A stretch of DNA of 64,000 nucleotides from Trichostrongylus colubriformis (GCA_963978905.1 OZ022259.1:32732343-32796342); one strand, 5' to 3'; counted from the first letter of the stretch, positions 24,306-36,650 are shown. Made by a program: numbers and translations. Notes: a model not told the origin generated them from the sequence alone.

Positions 24306-25470
24306 AGGTTCAAAAACCATTACTTGTTTGATAATTTTGAAAATAGAAATGAAATATCTGGGAAGCAAAAATCTGCTTATTTGGCACCTGATCCTGTTCG
24401 CGTACCATCAAAATGCGAAGAGTTCTCCGCCTGCTTCATGTCGAATCATATGAGGGAAGTAATACATCACCAGTTTTAATTTATGATTATAATCGAGAAT
24501 TTTCGGACAAAAAAAAAGACCGTTCAGCAAAACTGCGATTACAAGCAAAGAAGAGCAGGTGCTGAGAGAGCAATTACTGTCCCTCGGATATCCTTTCTAA
24601 ACCTTAGAGGCACCGAGGAGGGTAGGAGAAAAAGAGAAGTTGGAATACATGTTTCCAAACCTTCCGATTCAGAAAAGGTGACGTGTAGCGAAATTCGTTT
24701 TGGAGATGCGCGGCTTGTGCCCTTGTCAGGATCCGCAACACGCGTGTCGCACTGCAGCTCATCAGCCGGGCGAGTTGCCGGCGAGGGCGGGACACCGTTT
24801 GCGGCCGGCTTATTTAGCATTTCTCCCGTCTGCAGTCTACCCTCGGTTAGTGACGCAGAGGAGCGCGAGAAGGAAGGGGGGGGGGAGGGTTGGTGTACCT
24901 ATTTCTCAGGTTTTTCGCCGTTTTATTTCGTTCTTTCTCAAATGTTACACGGCTGAGCACCCCTGCTTTCATATATCGCAATCTGTCAAAATTTACCCTC
25001 CTGGCGTCGTCAATCATACCAAACATCAAACAATGCGAAAAAAGTTTTGTAGAAACATTCGTCGGAATATAAAGAAATTGTGAAAAAAAAGAATAAAAAA
25101 TTGAATTACCTTACTGCCTATTGAATCCTTACAGTGCATGTGCGTCGGTGATCTGTCACCTCGCTTCCTCATCCGTGGCTCTTCCCATACACCTACATTC
25201 GTGGTCCCCGAAAAGCTCACTCACACTCTTTGCTTTTAAACTTTTGAGCAACCCTTCTGTGCAGCAGTATTTTCCATTCAGTTCTGAAGAATAAAAACAG
25301 AATAAAAACTGGAGAATAAAAACTCCCCACAGTATCATCACGACACGGATGGATACTCCTCGGATCTGTAGTTTCCTCTGCAATATTGCCTTGTCTTCTT
25401 CTTGACTACATTTTCGTGCTTTCCCTTAATTCTGATCCCATCCTAGCAGGTACCTCTCACGGGTCAGATC
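24306..25470. other. Non-coding, locally GC-rich
   Basis: The segment 24700-24880 is distinctly GC-rich amid AT-rich flanks, with overlapping open frames on both strands. No protein family is recognised. Confidence 0.35.
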
Positions 25471-25758
25471 TACAGTGTGTCCCAAAAGTATAGGTCCACC
25501 CTATTTTTCATCCAAAACTCCAGAATGAACCAGCGATTACGTTCCAAATTTTTATCTGTGGTACCTGATCACTGCAGCGATCAAACGCTTCAGTAAAATT
25601 GAAATCATGAAATTGCAAAATTTTATTTGCTTTTTTTTCAAAAATAAGGGTGTCCCAAAAGTATAGGTCCACTCAGCCTTTCCGCCTTGCTTCCATCGAA
25701 AGGTAAGTTGTGAAGTAGATATGTTGACACATCCTTCTGAGATTCACTCTACAGTGCC

Positions 25759-26022
25759 ATGCCACGCGGTACGCATTTATCCGAGTACGAAAAAGGACAA
25801 TTTCTGGCCAACAATGATGTGGGACTCAGCAATCGCAAAATTTCTGAGAAGATGGGTCTATCCCACAACTTTACCAGCAGCTTCTGTCGCATCATGGACC
25901 TGTACGGAACGAAAAAGAGAAGTGGAAGGTCGCAGAAGCTTTCTGAGAGGCAGAAGCGTTGGATCCTCAACGCTGCGCCCGATTCCAGAAAGGGTGTTTG
26001 TCGGCTGTGCAGGGAACTGACA
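25759..26022 (+). pseudogene. Duplicated Tc3-like transposase N-terminus in left arm
   Basis: Reads MPRGTHLSEYEKGQF, then a helix-turn-helix (GLSNRKISEKMGLSHN), YGTKKRSGRSQKL and RILNAA-type sequence as in Tc3/Tc1 DNA-binding domains. The match with the opposite arm ends near 26031, before any catalytic region. It is a partial copy created by the inverted duplication. Confidence 0.85.
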
Positions 26023-26044
26023 CCTAATGTATGTATGTGCCGCT

Positions 26045-26765
26045 GTTTATATGGTAGTAAATTACTTTCTAGAACGTCCTTATAAGCCCCGGAATCCATA
26101 CGATGCGTGATGAATAGTATCCTGCTCTTACCAAAGCGAGAAAAGGCGGCCCATACCATAAACTACCACCAGCAAGTCCGCGAATCGAGAAGAAGCGCGG
26201 CTCCTTCCCCAAATTCCTCCAGTAACTAGCTAAGGCGTCCGGTCCGTCCAAAGTGAATTTCTTCTTATCAGAAAAGATCACCTGCAACACTATTACTAAT
26301 GCTGTGCGGACTACTATGTCAATAATGTAACCCTGCAGACTATCTCATCCAATTGATGCGTCCAGCTGACATTTTACTTGGCAAAATGGATTCGAGCCTC
26401 TTCGTGCGCCCTCGTGAGGTATGGCGTGGACGAAAACCGTCTTCGCTCGATGTGAGAAGATGACTTGAGCAGACGGTGCACAGTGCTTTTCGATACAGTA
26501 GGTGCCAGTTCCTGCACAGCCGACAAACACCCTTTCTGGAATTGGACGCAGCGTTGAGGATCCGACGCTTCTGCCTCTCAGGAAGCTTCTGCGGCCTTCC
26601 ACTTCTCTTTTTCGTTCCGTACAGGTCCATAGTGCGACAGAAGCTGCTGATCAAGTTGTGTGATAGGGCAATCTTCTTAGAAATTTTGCGATTGCTGAGT
26701 CCCACATCCTTGTAGGCCAGAATTTGTCCTTTTTCGTACTCGGATAAGTGCGTACTCGTGGCATG
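26045..26765 (-). pseudogene. Tc3-like transposase, N-terminal and central parts, broken
   Basis: Starts at 26765 with a 1-bp deletion soon after MPR relative to the left-arm copy. Then GLSNRKISKKIALSHN, YGTKKRSGRPQKLPERQKRR, and downstream VIFSDKKKFTLDGPDA (first catalytic Asp), RFFSIRGLAGGSL and MVWAAFSRFGKS in shifting frames. The element then runs into the inverted arm, so the regions that should hold the second Asp and the Glu are missing. Non-functional. Confidence 0.87.
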
Positions 26766-27051
26766 GCATTGTAGAGTAAATCTCAGAAGGATGCGTCAGC
26801 ACATTAACTTCACAACTTACCTCTCGATGGAAGCAAGGCGGAAAGGCTGGGTGGACCTATACTTTTGGGACACCCTTATTTTTGAAAAAAAGCAAATAAA
26901 ATTTTGCAATTTTATGTCTTCAATTTTACTGAAGCGTTTGATCGCTACAGTGATCAGGTACCACAGATAAAAATTTGGAAAAGAATCGCTGGTTCATTCT
27001 GGAGATATGGATGAAAAATAGGGTGGACCTATACTTTTGGGACACACTGTA

Positions 27052-27689
27052 CCAGTACTTAATAAGAAAATTTTTCAACGGTTAATCAAATAGTATCTTT
27101 CAAACGAGCCAGTATTCCCAGGGCGCAGATAGGACAGGTGCAATGTGTGAGAATCGGAAGGATGGGGATATGAACTCATAGTAGGGTAGGAGGAGGGGGG
27201 CTTCAGTTGTGTGTGAGCAAGGCGACATTTCTGAAATAGTGCGAAGCCCTCTTTTTGTTTGATATTTGAGGGAATTGTTTCACTCGCTCTAGAACCTATT
27301 CCCATTCTCTAGGCTTTGACAAAATTTCTCTGCGGAGCTATTGTCTACCTGATTCATGTAGCGTCACAGGAAAAGGATCTCTTAGCCTTGGATAAGTATT
27401 TCTATCAGCGATGGCTGAACCTATTAGCAAGTAGATATTCGCTCTGAAATTACTGAGTGCGATGAGGGGAGAGGCTTAAATGACGGTGGGTGGCTTTCCA
27501 TTGATAACATCCTCATTGTTCGTAACCGTCGCTTTCCATTGTTAGATCTCTTGCTAAGCCAGTCCGGTTGTCGTTGCTCCACCCACAAGTCCAAGGTGTC
27601 CACTGCTTTTAAAAAGCTCCTCAAAGCAAATATTCCTCTATATTCCAATCCAGCATTCGTATATGCACATTCGTATTGGATTGAACCGG
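27052..27689. other. Non-coding, no gene recognised
   Basis: No recognisable gene or repeat. Confidence 0.35.
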
Positions 27690-27817
27690 AAGGACGTGGC
27701 TGCGTTCACAGGCAGTGAGGAACAGTGGCACGGGGGAGGTGCAGAGACGGCGCAAGCAACGAGCATGGTTGGCACAGGCGAGATACGCAGCCACGCCCTG
27801 CCGCCGGCACCGCAAAG
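27690..27817 (-). mobile_element. MITE with CTTTGCGG-type ends, copy 2
   Basis: The inverted ends include GGACGTGGCTGCGTTCACAG (left) and GCCACGCCCTGCCGCCGGCA then CCGCAAAG followed by TA (right). Same family as 4799-4935 and 29636-29773. Non-coding. Confidence 0.75.
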
Positions 27818-27818
27818 T

Positions 27819-29635
27819 ACGGACGCAACATAAGCACACAATCTTCTTATGGTAGTCAACTATCAGTGGAAGAAACATGCTTTTTGTGCTAACAATCATA
27901 TGGAATACCATAGAGTGACGATGTATTCCTTTTTTGGGAAGCATACCAAAATGTTCAGGGGCAGCAATATGCTAAATGACATATCTGAGCTATATATTGG
28001 CTCGTGGGAGACGAAATATTGTTTGCTTCGGCGGCTGAAAAACTTCAATGGGAGCTATTGTTTCCACTGCGAAGCGTGGGAAGCGTGCCGTTCTGAAGCG
28101 TCGGAGTGTCCTCCAAAAAGGGCAGTTTCTCTTCTCTTCAATGTCTTCTTCTTCTTCTTCTCTTCAAATGTACATTTTGTACATTTCTCCGCTCTAAACC
28201 ATTTTCTTGCGATTACGTCATATTTGCACTCACTTTAATCGAAGGCGGTGGATACAGTCATTCAATAGAAAGGAAATAATCCTCGTATAGAAGCCAGTTG
28301 CATAAGTAGTCACTGTGGTCATGTGTTTCGTGATAAAAACGTATCCTTCCTCCTTCCTGGCATTCCAGTGAACATCCCTTTCTTGCAAATCTGGTTCTGC
28401 AACCATATAACCAGCCGCAAACCCTCTGTATGATGTTGAAGCTCAGGCTATAGCTCGGACTTCAGAACACCATCTATATGAACAGGCCTAGGGGCTCTGG
28501 TAATGAATTGCTTAGGGATTATGGCAGGTTGTGTTTTCGGTTTTATGTGCCATTATAATTGGTTGGAGGATGCGCACTAGGATTGTAGTAACACCATGTA
28601 ACGGAACGGTATTTTAGAAGCATCAATAGGTATTATGGTCAGACTTGGAAGTTAAAATACCCTGTGTAACCACATACATGGGTATGCACCAAGCGTCCGA
28701 TCACACCAAATATAGTATTTTAAGATGGGAAATGAACAGTCTGGGTTTCATCAGTAATGGAATCGCTTGCTTTTTTATTTATTTCTTTATTTATATATGC
28801 TGCTAACAATAAGACAGGCCATCATAATATACAAAGCCGTGGAAGGAATCGAGGTAGAGACAACTGAATAAGGGATATTTCAATTTTTGCATAACCAGTT
28901 GAAACTTTTGCATTAAAAGAACCGGGAGGGATCGATAGAAAAAGGAAGATAGGAAGAAATGATTGAAACGAACATTTGAGGTGAAAAACGATAATCCGTG
29001 CATCTCTTCAAACTGCAACATGACCTTTTCGGGTTGCTCACTGTAGAAAATGTCATTCGTTGTCTCGTAAGGTGTATTTTATTCATTCGTGATGATGCAT
29101 AATAAGTGACACAACAAACAGCAGCAATCAAGTGAAACAAAGTTAATGGTAAAATAAGCGAAAGAGTAAGAAAATAGTGTTTGTGGTAAAAAATCCATTC
29201 AATTGAAAACTCGGTGAAGCTGAGCTTGCCATTTAACTTAAATTAAACCCAATGAACAGTAAAAATTCAAGCCTCTTTTTGAAACGCAGTACAACCTAAG
29301 CTGCTGAAGGAACCCGATCTTCTCTGGCCTTGTGCAACCCCTTCACCTACTCACGTTCACTCTCTGGTTATCCGTCCAGAACTTGGCGCGCGCTGAACCA
29401 TTCGAAGCGCGTCGATTCATGTGAGAAGGTGACGCTCACGCCCTTGGGCATGTGATTAATCCACAACGAGACCAGAAAGGCACTTGCAGGTGTTGCCGCA
29501 CTCGCCTGGCTCGGTGGCCTAATTAAAAAGTCCTGACGCACATTTTCATGTACACGGCTAAAGCTTTTAAAGAAGAATTTTCTTCACTGCTATGTCACAA
29601 TCTCATAGCTTTGTCATGACCTTTGCTGCGCTCAT
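27819..29635. other. Non-coding, no gene recognised
   Basis: An open frame at 27849-28238 has no recognisable domain and ends in a TTC-repeat stretch. I do not call it. Confidence 0.35.
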
Positions 29636-29773
29636 ACTTTGCGCCGGCACGGCGTAGCTGCGTTCACTTGCGGCGAGATGGGGTGACACAGCAGAGTTGT
29701 GGAGAGCACGCAGGTAACGCGAGAGGGTGGTACAGGCGGAGAGCAGCCATGCCCTGCCACCTACGCTGCAATG
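29636..29773. mobile_element. MITE with CTTTGCGG-type ends, copy 3
   Basis: Begins CTTTGCGCCGGCACGGCGTA after TA, with an inverted partner ending GCCCTGCCACCTACGCTGCA. Its right-hand TA (29774-29775) is also the left flank of a mariner relic. Confidence 0.65.
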
Positions 29774-29775
29774 TA

Positions 29776-30616
29776 TTAGGTTATACCAAAAGTTTTGTAG
29801 GATGTTTCCAAAAACATCAACAATTCTTGTTTTCTTTGAGACAGTTCTAGACGGCCCAGGAATATGGTAGAACGTTTTCTAAGCTTTCTAGCAAAGTATA
29901 TATTGACCCACCAGATTCCGTGAAGAAAGCTACAATGCCCGTAGTCGATACCACATGGCACCAAAGCGACGGAAACTTCCGACTCCATCAACGCTGCATT
30001 GCGGAAGGGATCTGTGAGCTACAAGACCGTGCCCGCTGGTTCATCAACTTCAGCAATGGCGGGATCGACATGGAAGACAAGCTACGCTCGGGTCTTTGAT
30101 ACTACTGCGACGCGGAAGAATTGCTTTTCTACGAGGTGCTGGTACAAGGCGAGACAGTCATCGCTGTCGTATGCACCCACCCTTTCCAGTAGCTCGTCGT
30201 ATCTGTTCGAGAAAAGCGCCGCAGAAATCCGCGGTCACCCTCGTTCATGACGAGGCCCGCTCCCACGTGGCGAACGGTGCCCAGGCCAAGCTGCAGGAAC
30301 TCGGTTGGGATGTCCTGCCCCACCCGCCGTACTCTCCAAACATTGCCCCTTCTGACTATCACCTTTTCCATACACTGGATCCTTCCTGGCCACGATGCAG
30401 TTCGTTGATTATGACTCGCTTGCAAAGGCGATCGCTGACTTCTTCGGCTCTCAGAACCCAGCGTTTTGGGAGGAGGGAATCAACGATCTACCTATGAGGT
30501 GGCAGAGTGTTGTCGATAACAATGGTGAATACGTTGTTGCCTATTTGTCGTTTGTTGGAAGAAATAACAATAAAAAGTGATGATGGAAAAAATTCCAAAA
30601 GACTTCTTCAACCTAA
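29776..30616 (+). mobile_element. Mariner relic, 841 bp
   Basis: Flanked by TA (29774-29775 and 30617-30618). The ends are TTAGGTTATACCAAAAG and, reverse-complemented, TTAGGTTGAAGAAGTCTTTT. Typical full mariners are ~1.3 kb, so several hundred bp are missing. The partial element at the window end (63919) has a matching 3' end. Confidence 0.85.
29950..30579 (+). pseudogene. Mariner DD34D transposase, fragmented
   Basis: Pieces in different frames include an N-terminal helix-turn-helix (RWFINFSNGGIDMEDKLRSG, ~30030-30095), then a gap where the first catalytic Asp region should be. VHDEARSHVA (second Asp, ~30240-30270), GWDVLPHPPYSPN and PSDYHLF (third Asp retained, ~30350) follow. The C-terminus is WEEGINDLPMRWQSVVDNNG. 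Multiple frameshifts make it inactive. Confidence 0.88.
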
Positions 30617-30618
30617 TA

Positions 30619-32629
30619 TAAAACCGCCTCTCTTCATCTTTTTTATGACGTAGTCCTACGACTACTTGTAGGGTGCGCATGGCAAGATAAAGGTGGTGGA
30701 GGCTAAAACTCAGGCACTATACTGCTTCCGGTGGTGACACTTTTTGCTGAGTCGTACGTGTAGGCACGGAAATCCGGCTGCCATTCTATCTTTTTCACTT
30801 CGTCTCAAATAAAGTCGCGACTGCCCTGATATTACATTTTTTGAGCCTAATTATCATTTCCATTCACTTCCATTTTATTCAGTATGTTTTAATTTTTTCT
30901 TGCCTCTTTCTTTGATCTTAAAGTCGTTACTACCTCAAGAATGCTGTTCATCGCTCATTCTAAATATGGCTCTCCAATGGATAATTAGTGTGTTCGGCTG
31001 ATTGTGACAGAATGCTCATTGAACGCTTGTGGTTTATTGGATACAAGCGCTATGTGATTCAATCATCATTTGAAGCATATCCTGTTAGAAGGATTTGTCA
31101 CGCTGAAATAATCATCGCTTTTCAGCGATCACAAATCTCGAGATATTAGAAAGCGCGCTCTGATTTATGGATGCTTGTGCGGCTTCAGAAAAGACCCCCG
31201 GTTCGCGTGGCTTGTGACTTTTTCTCTTTCTTAATTGTTTTTCCATCAGCTGTTTTTGAAGTTTGTGAAATAACTCATGCCCGTTGACGTAGCTTTATAA
31301 CAGGATCAAGTACTAGTTCTGGTATCTTCGGTCGTACGAATGGAAAGTGGAAGGGTATTGTACTTGGTTGTATGCATCCTCAACCATTTTTATAAAGAGA
31401 TTTGACTCCTCACTCCCAATCCCTTCCTACTCGTCGTTCGACATAATTAACTATGAATAACGGCAGAAAGGGGTAGTATGTACGTACTAGGGATTTCATC
31501 AGCGGGCTGTGGGAACTGTGGAACGCACAAAACTTTCTAGAACCTGTCTCCTCAGAGCACTGGGAAATGATGAAATGCAAGTTATAACGCAACCACTATC
31601 GATTTCGTGCGTGACTTTCGGAAGACCTTTTTCAAAGACGTGGTTGTCGCACTATGGAAATGTATCGTATGATTGAATGCATCTAGAGACCGTGAAAATA
31701 TTGTCCTTGGGACTGATTTCTCGCACTCGAAACTGTCATTCTCTTGAAGAGAAAGAATGAAGAAAAATGCCACTGAAAACAATATGAAACACGTCTGCTT
31801 CATTCAATATTCTATTTTTCGTAAGCAATAGTCCAAGCGAATTGACGTCATTTGTATCAGAAAAGAGGTATTATGATATGTGTGTTATGGGAATTCTCTC
31901 CGCGGCGGTGGCAGCAGCCAGCTGCACCACTGAATCGTTTGTTTTGGGCATTACGAAGGGGTGGGCGATGGAGAAACCTTTCTGTCGTCGTCATTCTCGC
32001 AATCGTTCTGTTCCTGTCTACATCATCACCGAATATTGAATTTTTCGAAGCGAATCACTTTCGTCGTCGCGCTTTTGCAATTAGAAAAATTGACAGCGTT
32101 CAAATAACTTCCTTTATTTACCAGTACATTCGACTTTTGTTCTTATTAACCGAGTAACGAGTAACGAGTTTCTTTTGATCGGAGATCCCTGAGTAGCTGT
32201 CACTGAGTAGGTCAAGATTGCCATTAAGGTTAGTTTCTCCGCCCTTTCAACGTAAATTATTCTACCATCTGAATCACTATTTGATTCAAAGGTGCCTAAG
32301 TTTTAGTATAGGCCCAGAAATGCTATGTCGGCTGCTCATCATTAGAACCTGTTTTCGAAGGTGTTTCATGGCAGTTTAAATTGAAGGGATGGGTTGAATA
32401 GCTGAGAGAAGATAGGTGATCAAGATCCAGAAGGATTCTGTAAATCAGAAGGAGAACCAGAAGGAAAATGTGAGCAGGGGAGAAATTTCTAGAGGGCACA
32501 AATTTCTTTATGCAGGTCCACCCATAGCTACCTCACCCCAGGAATTGCTATCAGGACGTCATCCTTGAGAACAACGCTATCCTTGGGATTAGATTAGTGG
32601 CTCACTTTCTTGGGGCCAGAAGGTCCGCG
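30619..32629. other. Non-coding, no gene recognised
   Basis: Two kilobases with only short frames and no repeat that I could pair. Confidence 0.35.
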
Positions 32630-32971
32630 GATAGCTACTCAGGCCGCAGCCTTGTTGCGGCTGTACGGTGCACCCTCACGGTTTTGTGCCTGTCTGTTCG
32701 AACACAAGCAAGCCACGCCCATCAAATCAAGTCACACCTGACTTAGAACGATCAAATTTGACGCTCACATGTATAAGGACCTTGCGATAACAGAAGATAG
32801 TTTAATGTAACAGACAGCCATTTCGATGATGCAGGCAGCTTCCATGCTGGAAATTGTCTAATGCCAGGTGTGAGTTGGTTTGGTGGGCGTGGCTCGGTTG
32901 TGTTCAAACGGGCACAACACCGTGAGGGTGCCCGTGCAGCCGCAACAAAGGTGCAGCTCGAGCAGTTATCT
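32630..32971. mobile_element. 342-bp MITE with ~112-bp inverted arms
   Basis: Left arm GATAGCTACTC...GTTGCGGCTG, then CACCCTCACGG, pairs with the right arm ending CAGCCGCAACAAAGG...GAGCAGTTATC. Arms are ~80% identical. The loop is unique and AT-richer. No coding capacity. Confidence 0.82.
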
Positions 32972-34170
32972 AAACTTAAAACAAGCTGAGTTATCATGGA
33001 AATGAGCGACTTGTCTGGTTCCTGCTTTTGGTTCCTTCATCCTACACTTCGTGTTTTTATGTTACGTCTCAAAGTCCACTACAGGGCAAGCGTTTCAAGA
33101 AAAGCGAGCTTTATTCGAGGTCGAGATTGTCTAAGCTTTGCGCTTGCTTATTCTGCTCTCCATGAGTCCCTCCATGGAGCAGTTATGTGTTCATTTGTCT
33201 AATGAATCTCTATGGTATTCCAATGCATGGCTCTTTTTAAGAAAGTTAAAAATCAGTTTGGAAGCACCTGAGATGGCCATCAGGTGAACCAGCGGTATTC
33301 CATCACCAACTTCGCGATCTCACCACTAAGAGGACCTGAACACTCAGTATTTCGATAAAGTGACAGCGGGGGTTGTCATACGAGGGAGAAACTCCCCAAT
33401 GAGGAGCATTGGACGCCCGTACCACTCCTCCTCCGGTGCTCAGCTTGCCCTATGGCTCAAGTAGCTTTCAGAGAGCATCGACTTTTCTTTGGCGCAGCTG
33501 TGTCAGTCGCGCTTGTGGTTCCGCTTTTATGATGTAATCGATATCACAACTTCTCATGATGATCATTTCGCTCTTTACAAAAAATGTAAACTTACTGGTA
33601 ACAGTCTGATGGGTAATCAAAACTAATTCGCCGAACACTGATGACAGCTACAGTGAACAGCCCGATGATAGGTACTGTTCTGTCTGAAAAACCCGTCGTC
33701 TGATACGCGTTGGCCTCAGAATTCGAACGTTGGAATCCTACCCGTACGTGTTGCCCTTTTCACAGCTGATTCTGGTGTTTCCCTTCGTTGGTTTTCTTTT
33801 TGTGGTATTCCTTTGGTTTACTTCGGCTGATTGTTCGCAGGAAATCGATGGGTATTTGGCGTTCCATTTCCTCACACCTTTCACCACTTATTGTGTTTTT
33901 TCTGAGCGTAGTTTTATGTCATGCAATGCATACGCGTGTCGTGATGCGATGAGTTGCTTTCTCATCAGTTGTGTCACTTGCTTGGCATCAAAGCTTGGCT
34001 TAATCGCTTTTATAAACATGGAATTCTTTCGAACTATGCTCAGGTGACGCATAAGCCCTTCGTTTCGAGAATAACGTGTTTGATCAACGCCACATGAATC
34101 ATTAGGGACTGTACAGGCATTATCAGAACTGATTGCTCAAACAGCATTGAACAGGAGGTCCTAAGTGAAG
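32972..34170. other. Non-coding, no gene recognised
   Basis: A 105-codon hydrophobic frame at 33730-34047 lacks recognisable motifs or supporting splice structure. Confidence 0.35.
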
Positions 34171-34410
34171 GGGTGTGTAGCCTTACATCAGGATGCCGCG
34201 CTGCGGCAAGTCGCAATCGAAGGAATGCGGACGAGCTAAAGGCGCCATGTTCTTGGGTCCCGAAGCGACTAGAAGTCAACTGCGTATCGCACCCCTAGCA
34301 TTGCGTTGTAATCGTTCTGAGACCCAACTACCGCGACGCACATAGCTCGCACACACTGTGTCGCACGCCGCTCGTCGTCGTGCGGCATCCTGATGTAAGG
34401 GTACTCACCC
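34171..34410. mobile_element. MITE family D, copy 2, with 9-bp target repeat
   Basis: Same family as 23246-23486. The ends are GGGTGTGTAGCC and GGGTACTCACCC. Immediate flanks are TAAGTGAAG on the left and TAAGTGGAG on the right, a 9-bp direct repeat with one mismatch. This suggests a Mutator-like origin. Confidence 0.85.
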
Positions 34411-35226
34411 TAAGTGGAGAAGTCGGCGAGCGTTATCGCGAAGACGTAACAATGGGCTAGAAGAATGGGGATAGTGAGCATTTTGGCTGAGTAGCCCAGG
34501 ATACGATCAGTGAGCGCTGAGCTTGGGTAACCGTCTCTCGCTTCGGCGCTTCCTATGGTGCATTGTTTCGCCTGCGACGCTCCGCGGGGTGAAATCATCA
34601 TATAAGGGTTCACAATCATGATTCACAGGTGGGAGAGAAGAAAGGCGCAGCGAACGCGAAGGAGTTGGCTCACTTGTATGTAGGGAGCGAAGCTGAAGAG
34701 CTAAGGCGGAATTTATTTCGTCACTACTTCTGTGCTTTTTGAGTACTTAGTTTAGCACTTCACTCGAGAAAATAGCATTTTGACGTAGGCGTCTTCTTCC
34801 TTCCCCAATAAGAGAGTGGACGTCAGGAGAATACTACACTTCCATCTAGCTTCCAATCTTTACTAACACTTCCTATTGCATGAGCGGAGCTCTATGTGGT
34901 CCCAGACACATTGACCAGTGTTCCACTGTCGTTGCCAGAAACTACATCCACTTCAAACCTTCAAAAATATTTAGTTGCTTTTTTCAAAGGTAGCTCTAGT
35001 TTGTGATCCCGAACTCTAGATCTCCATTTTTTTTACAGATTCTATCCACTCACGGAAAGAAACAGAGATGACATATCGCCTCAATCACATCCCAAGAGAC
35101 CATCAGGGTGGTGGTGGTCCTGAAGTCTCATCGTTTTCCTTGACAACTAAGGAAATTTCTACGCCCGTTCTGTGTAGCTAATTCTTGAAAAGTGCACCAA
35201 AACACCCGCACTGGATCAAGTCACTG
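34411..35226. other. Non-coding, no gene recognised
   Basis: Near 34590-34615 the sequence TCATATAAGGGTTCAC resembles a family D end, perhaps a further fragment. Nothing else recognised. Confidence 0.3.
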
Positions 35227-35807
35227 ACAAGGGAGGGTCATCAGGTCAGTCCGGCCTTTTGCGATGGGATGTATACCACTGTACTCGTCTTGGGACGAGA
35301 AACTCAAATCTGCCTTCCAAATTTGCGAAACGATTCTGTGAGCAAAGTTATGAAGGGTAGTCTCCCGCCATGGTCGACTCTCTCTCTCTCGCATGTTCGC
35401 ATGAGTGGACGTGGAATGCTAGCACAGCAAGGTGAGGTGAGGTGTACTGGAGACGATGGTTGTTTCACAGGAGATGGGTCGCAGGTTCGGATCCTTTGCG
35501 CAACTGCTCTTTTGCTTTTTCTCCCTTCAGCTCATTTGAACCCAGAAAGTGCGCATTAGTAAGTATTTGAAAGGTTTACCTCTTCATTCAACATCAACTC
35601 ACCTTGCTGTGCTAGCATTCCACGTCCACTCATGCGAACATGCGAGAGAGAGAGAGTCGACCATGGCGGGAGACTACCCTTCATAACTTTGCTCACAGAA
35701 TCGTTTCGCAAATTTGGAAGGCAGATTTGAGTTTCTCGTCCCAAGACGAGTACAGTGGTATACATACCATCGCAAAAGGCCGGACTGACCTGATGACCCT
35801 CCCTTGT
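35227..35807. repeat. Near-perfect 210-bp inverted duplication
   Basis: Arms 35227-35436 and 35598-35807 are reverse complements with a single difference (GATGGGATG versus GATGGTATG). They are separated by a 161-bp spacer. The same 60-plus-codon frame therefore reads out on both strands. It resembles no protein family and the duplication alone explains the matching frames. High identity points to a recent event or gene conversion. Confidence 0.93.
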
Positions 35808-36650
35808 GAGCAATAGGTGCCCTTATGGCGCGGTCAATTGACAAAGGGGCCGGGAAGGTAATAGTTGCTCGCAATGGCGCTGTTGGTTGCTTGCAGTGCA
35901 TTGTCGCACATCCACACCCTCTGTATGGCTCTGTTGTCACGCATACTTAACTGTTTTGTCGATGCTCGTCGTGTAATCGAATTTCACTGTCATTATATCA
36001 GTTGCATGGCTACTGAAAAATGAGTGATCAGCGAGTATTCCTTCAGATTATTGCCCAGAGCAGGCGAATAGCAGCTGGCAAAGAGGCACGAAAAGGCGCT
36101 GAAGTTAGCCCTTTTTGGGTGTTCCTTCCCAGACTGGATTCTTCTTCCTAGATTGGTCACATTACTTTTGAAAGCGGTTGCTTCCTATAACGTCCCTCCT
36201 TACTTTCCTGCTGTAATCGCCGAGTTGCTTGAATGGGTGTCAGCCTTCGCAGTGATTTGCAGACGTCAACCGCTTAGCTGTTCGCAATATTCAATTTTTT
36301 GACGATGATAAGATTCATTCAGCATAGTGGGTTTGAGCGGAAATCGATCTTCATATGTGAACGCTTTGCCACGTGTCCAGTCATCTTCAGAAATATTAGA
36401 AACATGTCCACGAATGTGAATTGTGAGCTGAATCATCGCAGGATAAGGCATTATTGCTTTTTCTCTACGCGATTCTTCATTTATTACATGATGACGAGAG
36501 GTAGCTCATTTTGCGGGGTGAATGATTCCGTGGAATTTTTAGACATTCAGCTGAACAAGCGAGTGTGGTTCCATTGTTTGGATAGTGTCGAACGAAATGT
36601 TTCGCCCACACAAGCCCTGCTGCTCTGATGTTTTTGGCCCTTCACGAATG
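35808..36650. other. Non-coding, no gene recognised
   Basis: No recognisable gene. Confidence 0.35.

Larger units (their letters stand above)
25473..27049 (-). mobile_element. Tc3-like transposon rearranged into a foldback, 1577 bp
   Basis: Flanked by TA (25471-25472 and 27050-27051). The ends begin CAGTGTGTCCCAAAAGTATA, which recalls the CAGTGTGGGAAAG ends of nematode Tc3. A second copy of the terminal motif lies inside each end (about 25648 and 26875). The inverted similarity does not stop there. It runs ~560 bp per arm (25473-26031 against 26492-27049), so both arms contain the transposase N-terminus. The single-copy middle (26032-26491) holds the central transposase region. Confidence 0.9.

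Noticed and set aside
33730..34047. Hydrophobic 105-codon frame as a membrane protein
   Set aside because: T-rich sequence gives Phe/Leu-rich frames by chance. No motif or splice structure supports it.
35185..35813. The same ~70-residue protein encoded on both strands as a duplicated gene
   Set aside because: Explained by the 210-bp inverted duplication. The frame shows no family motif and ends at the duplication boundary.
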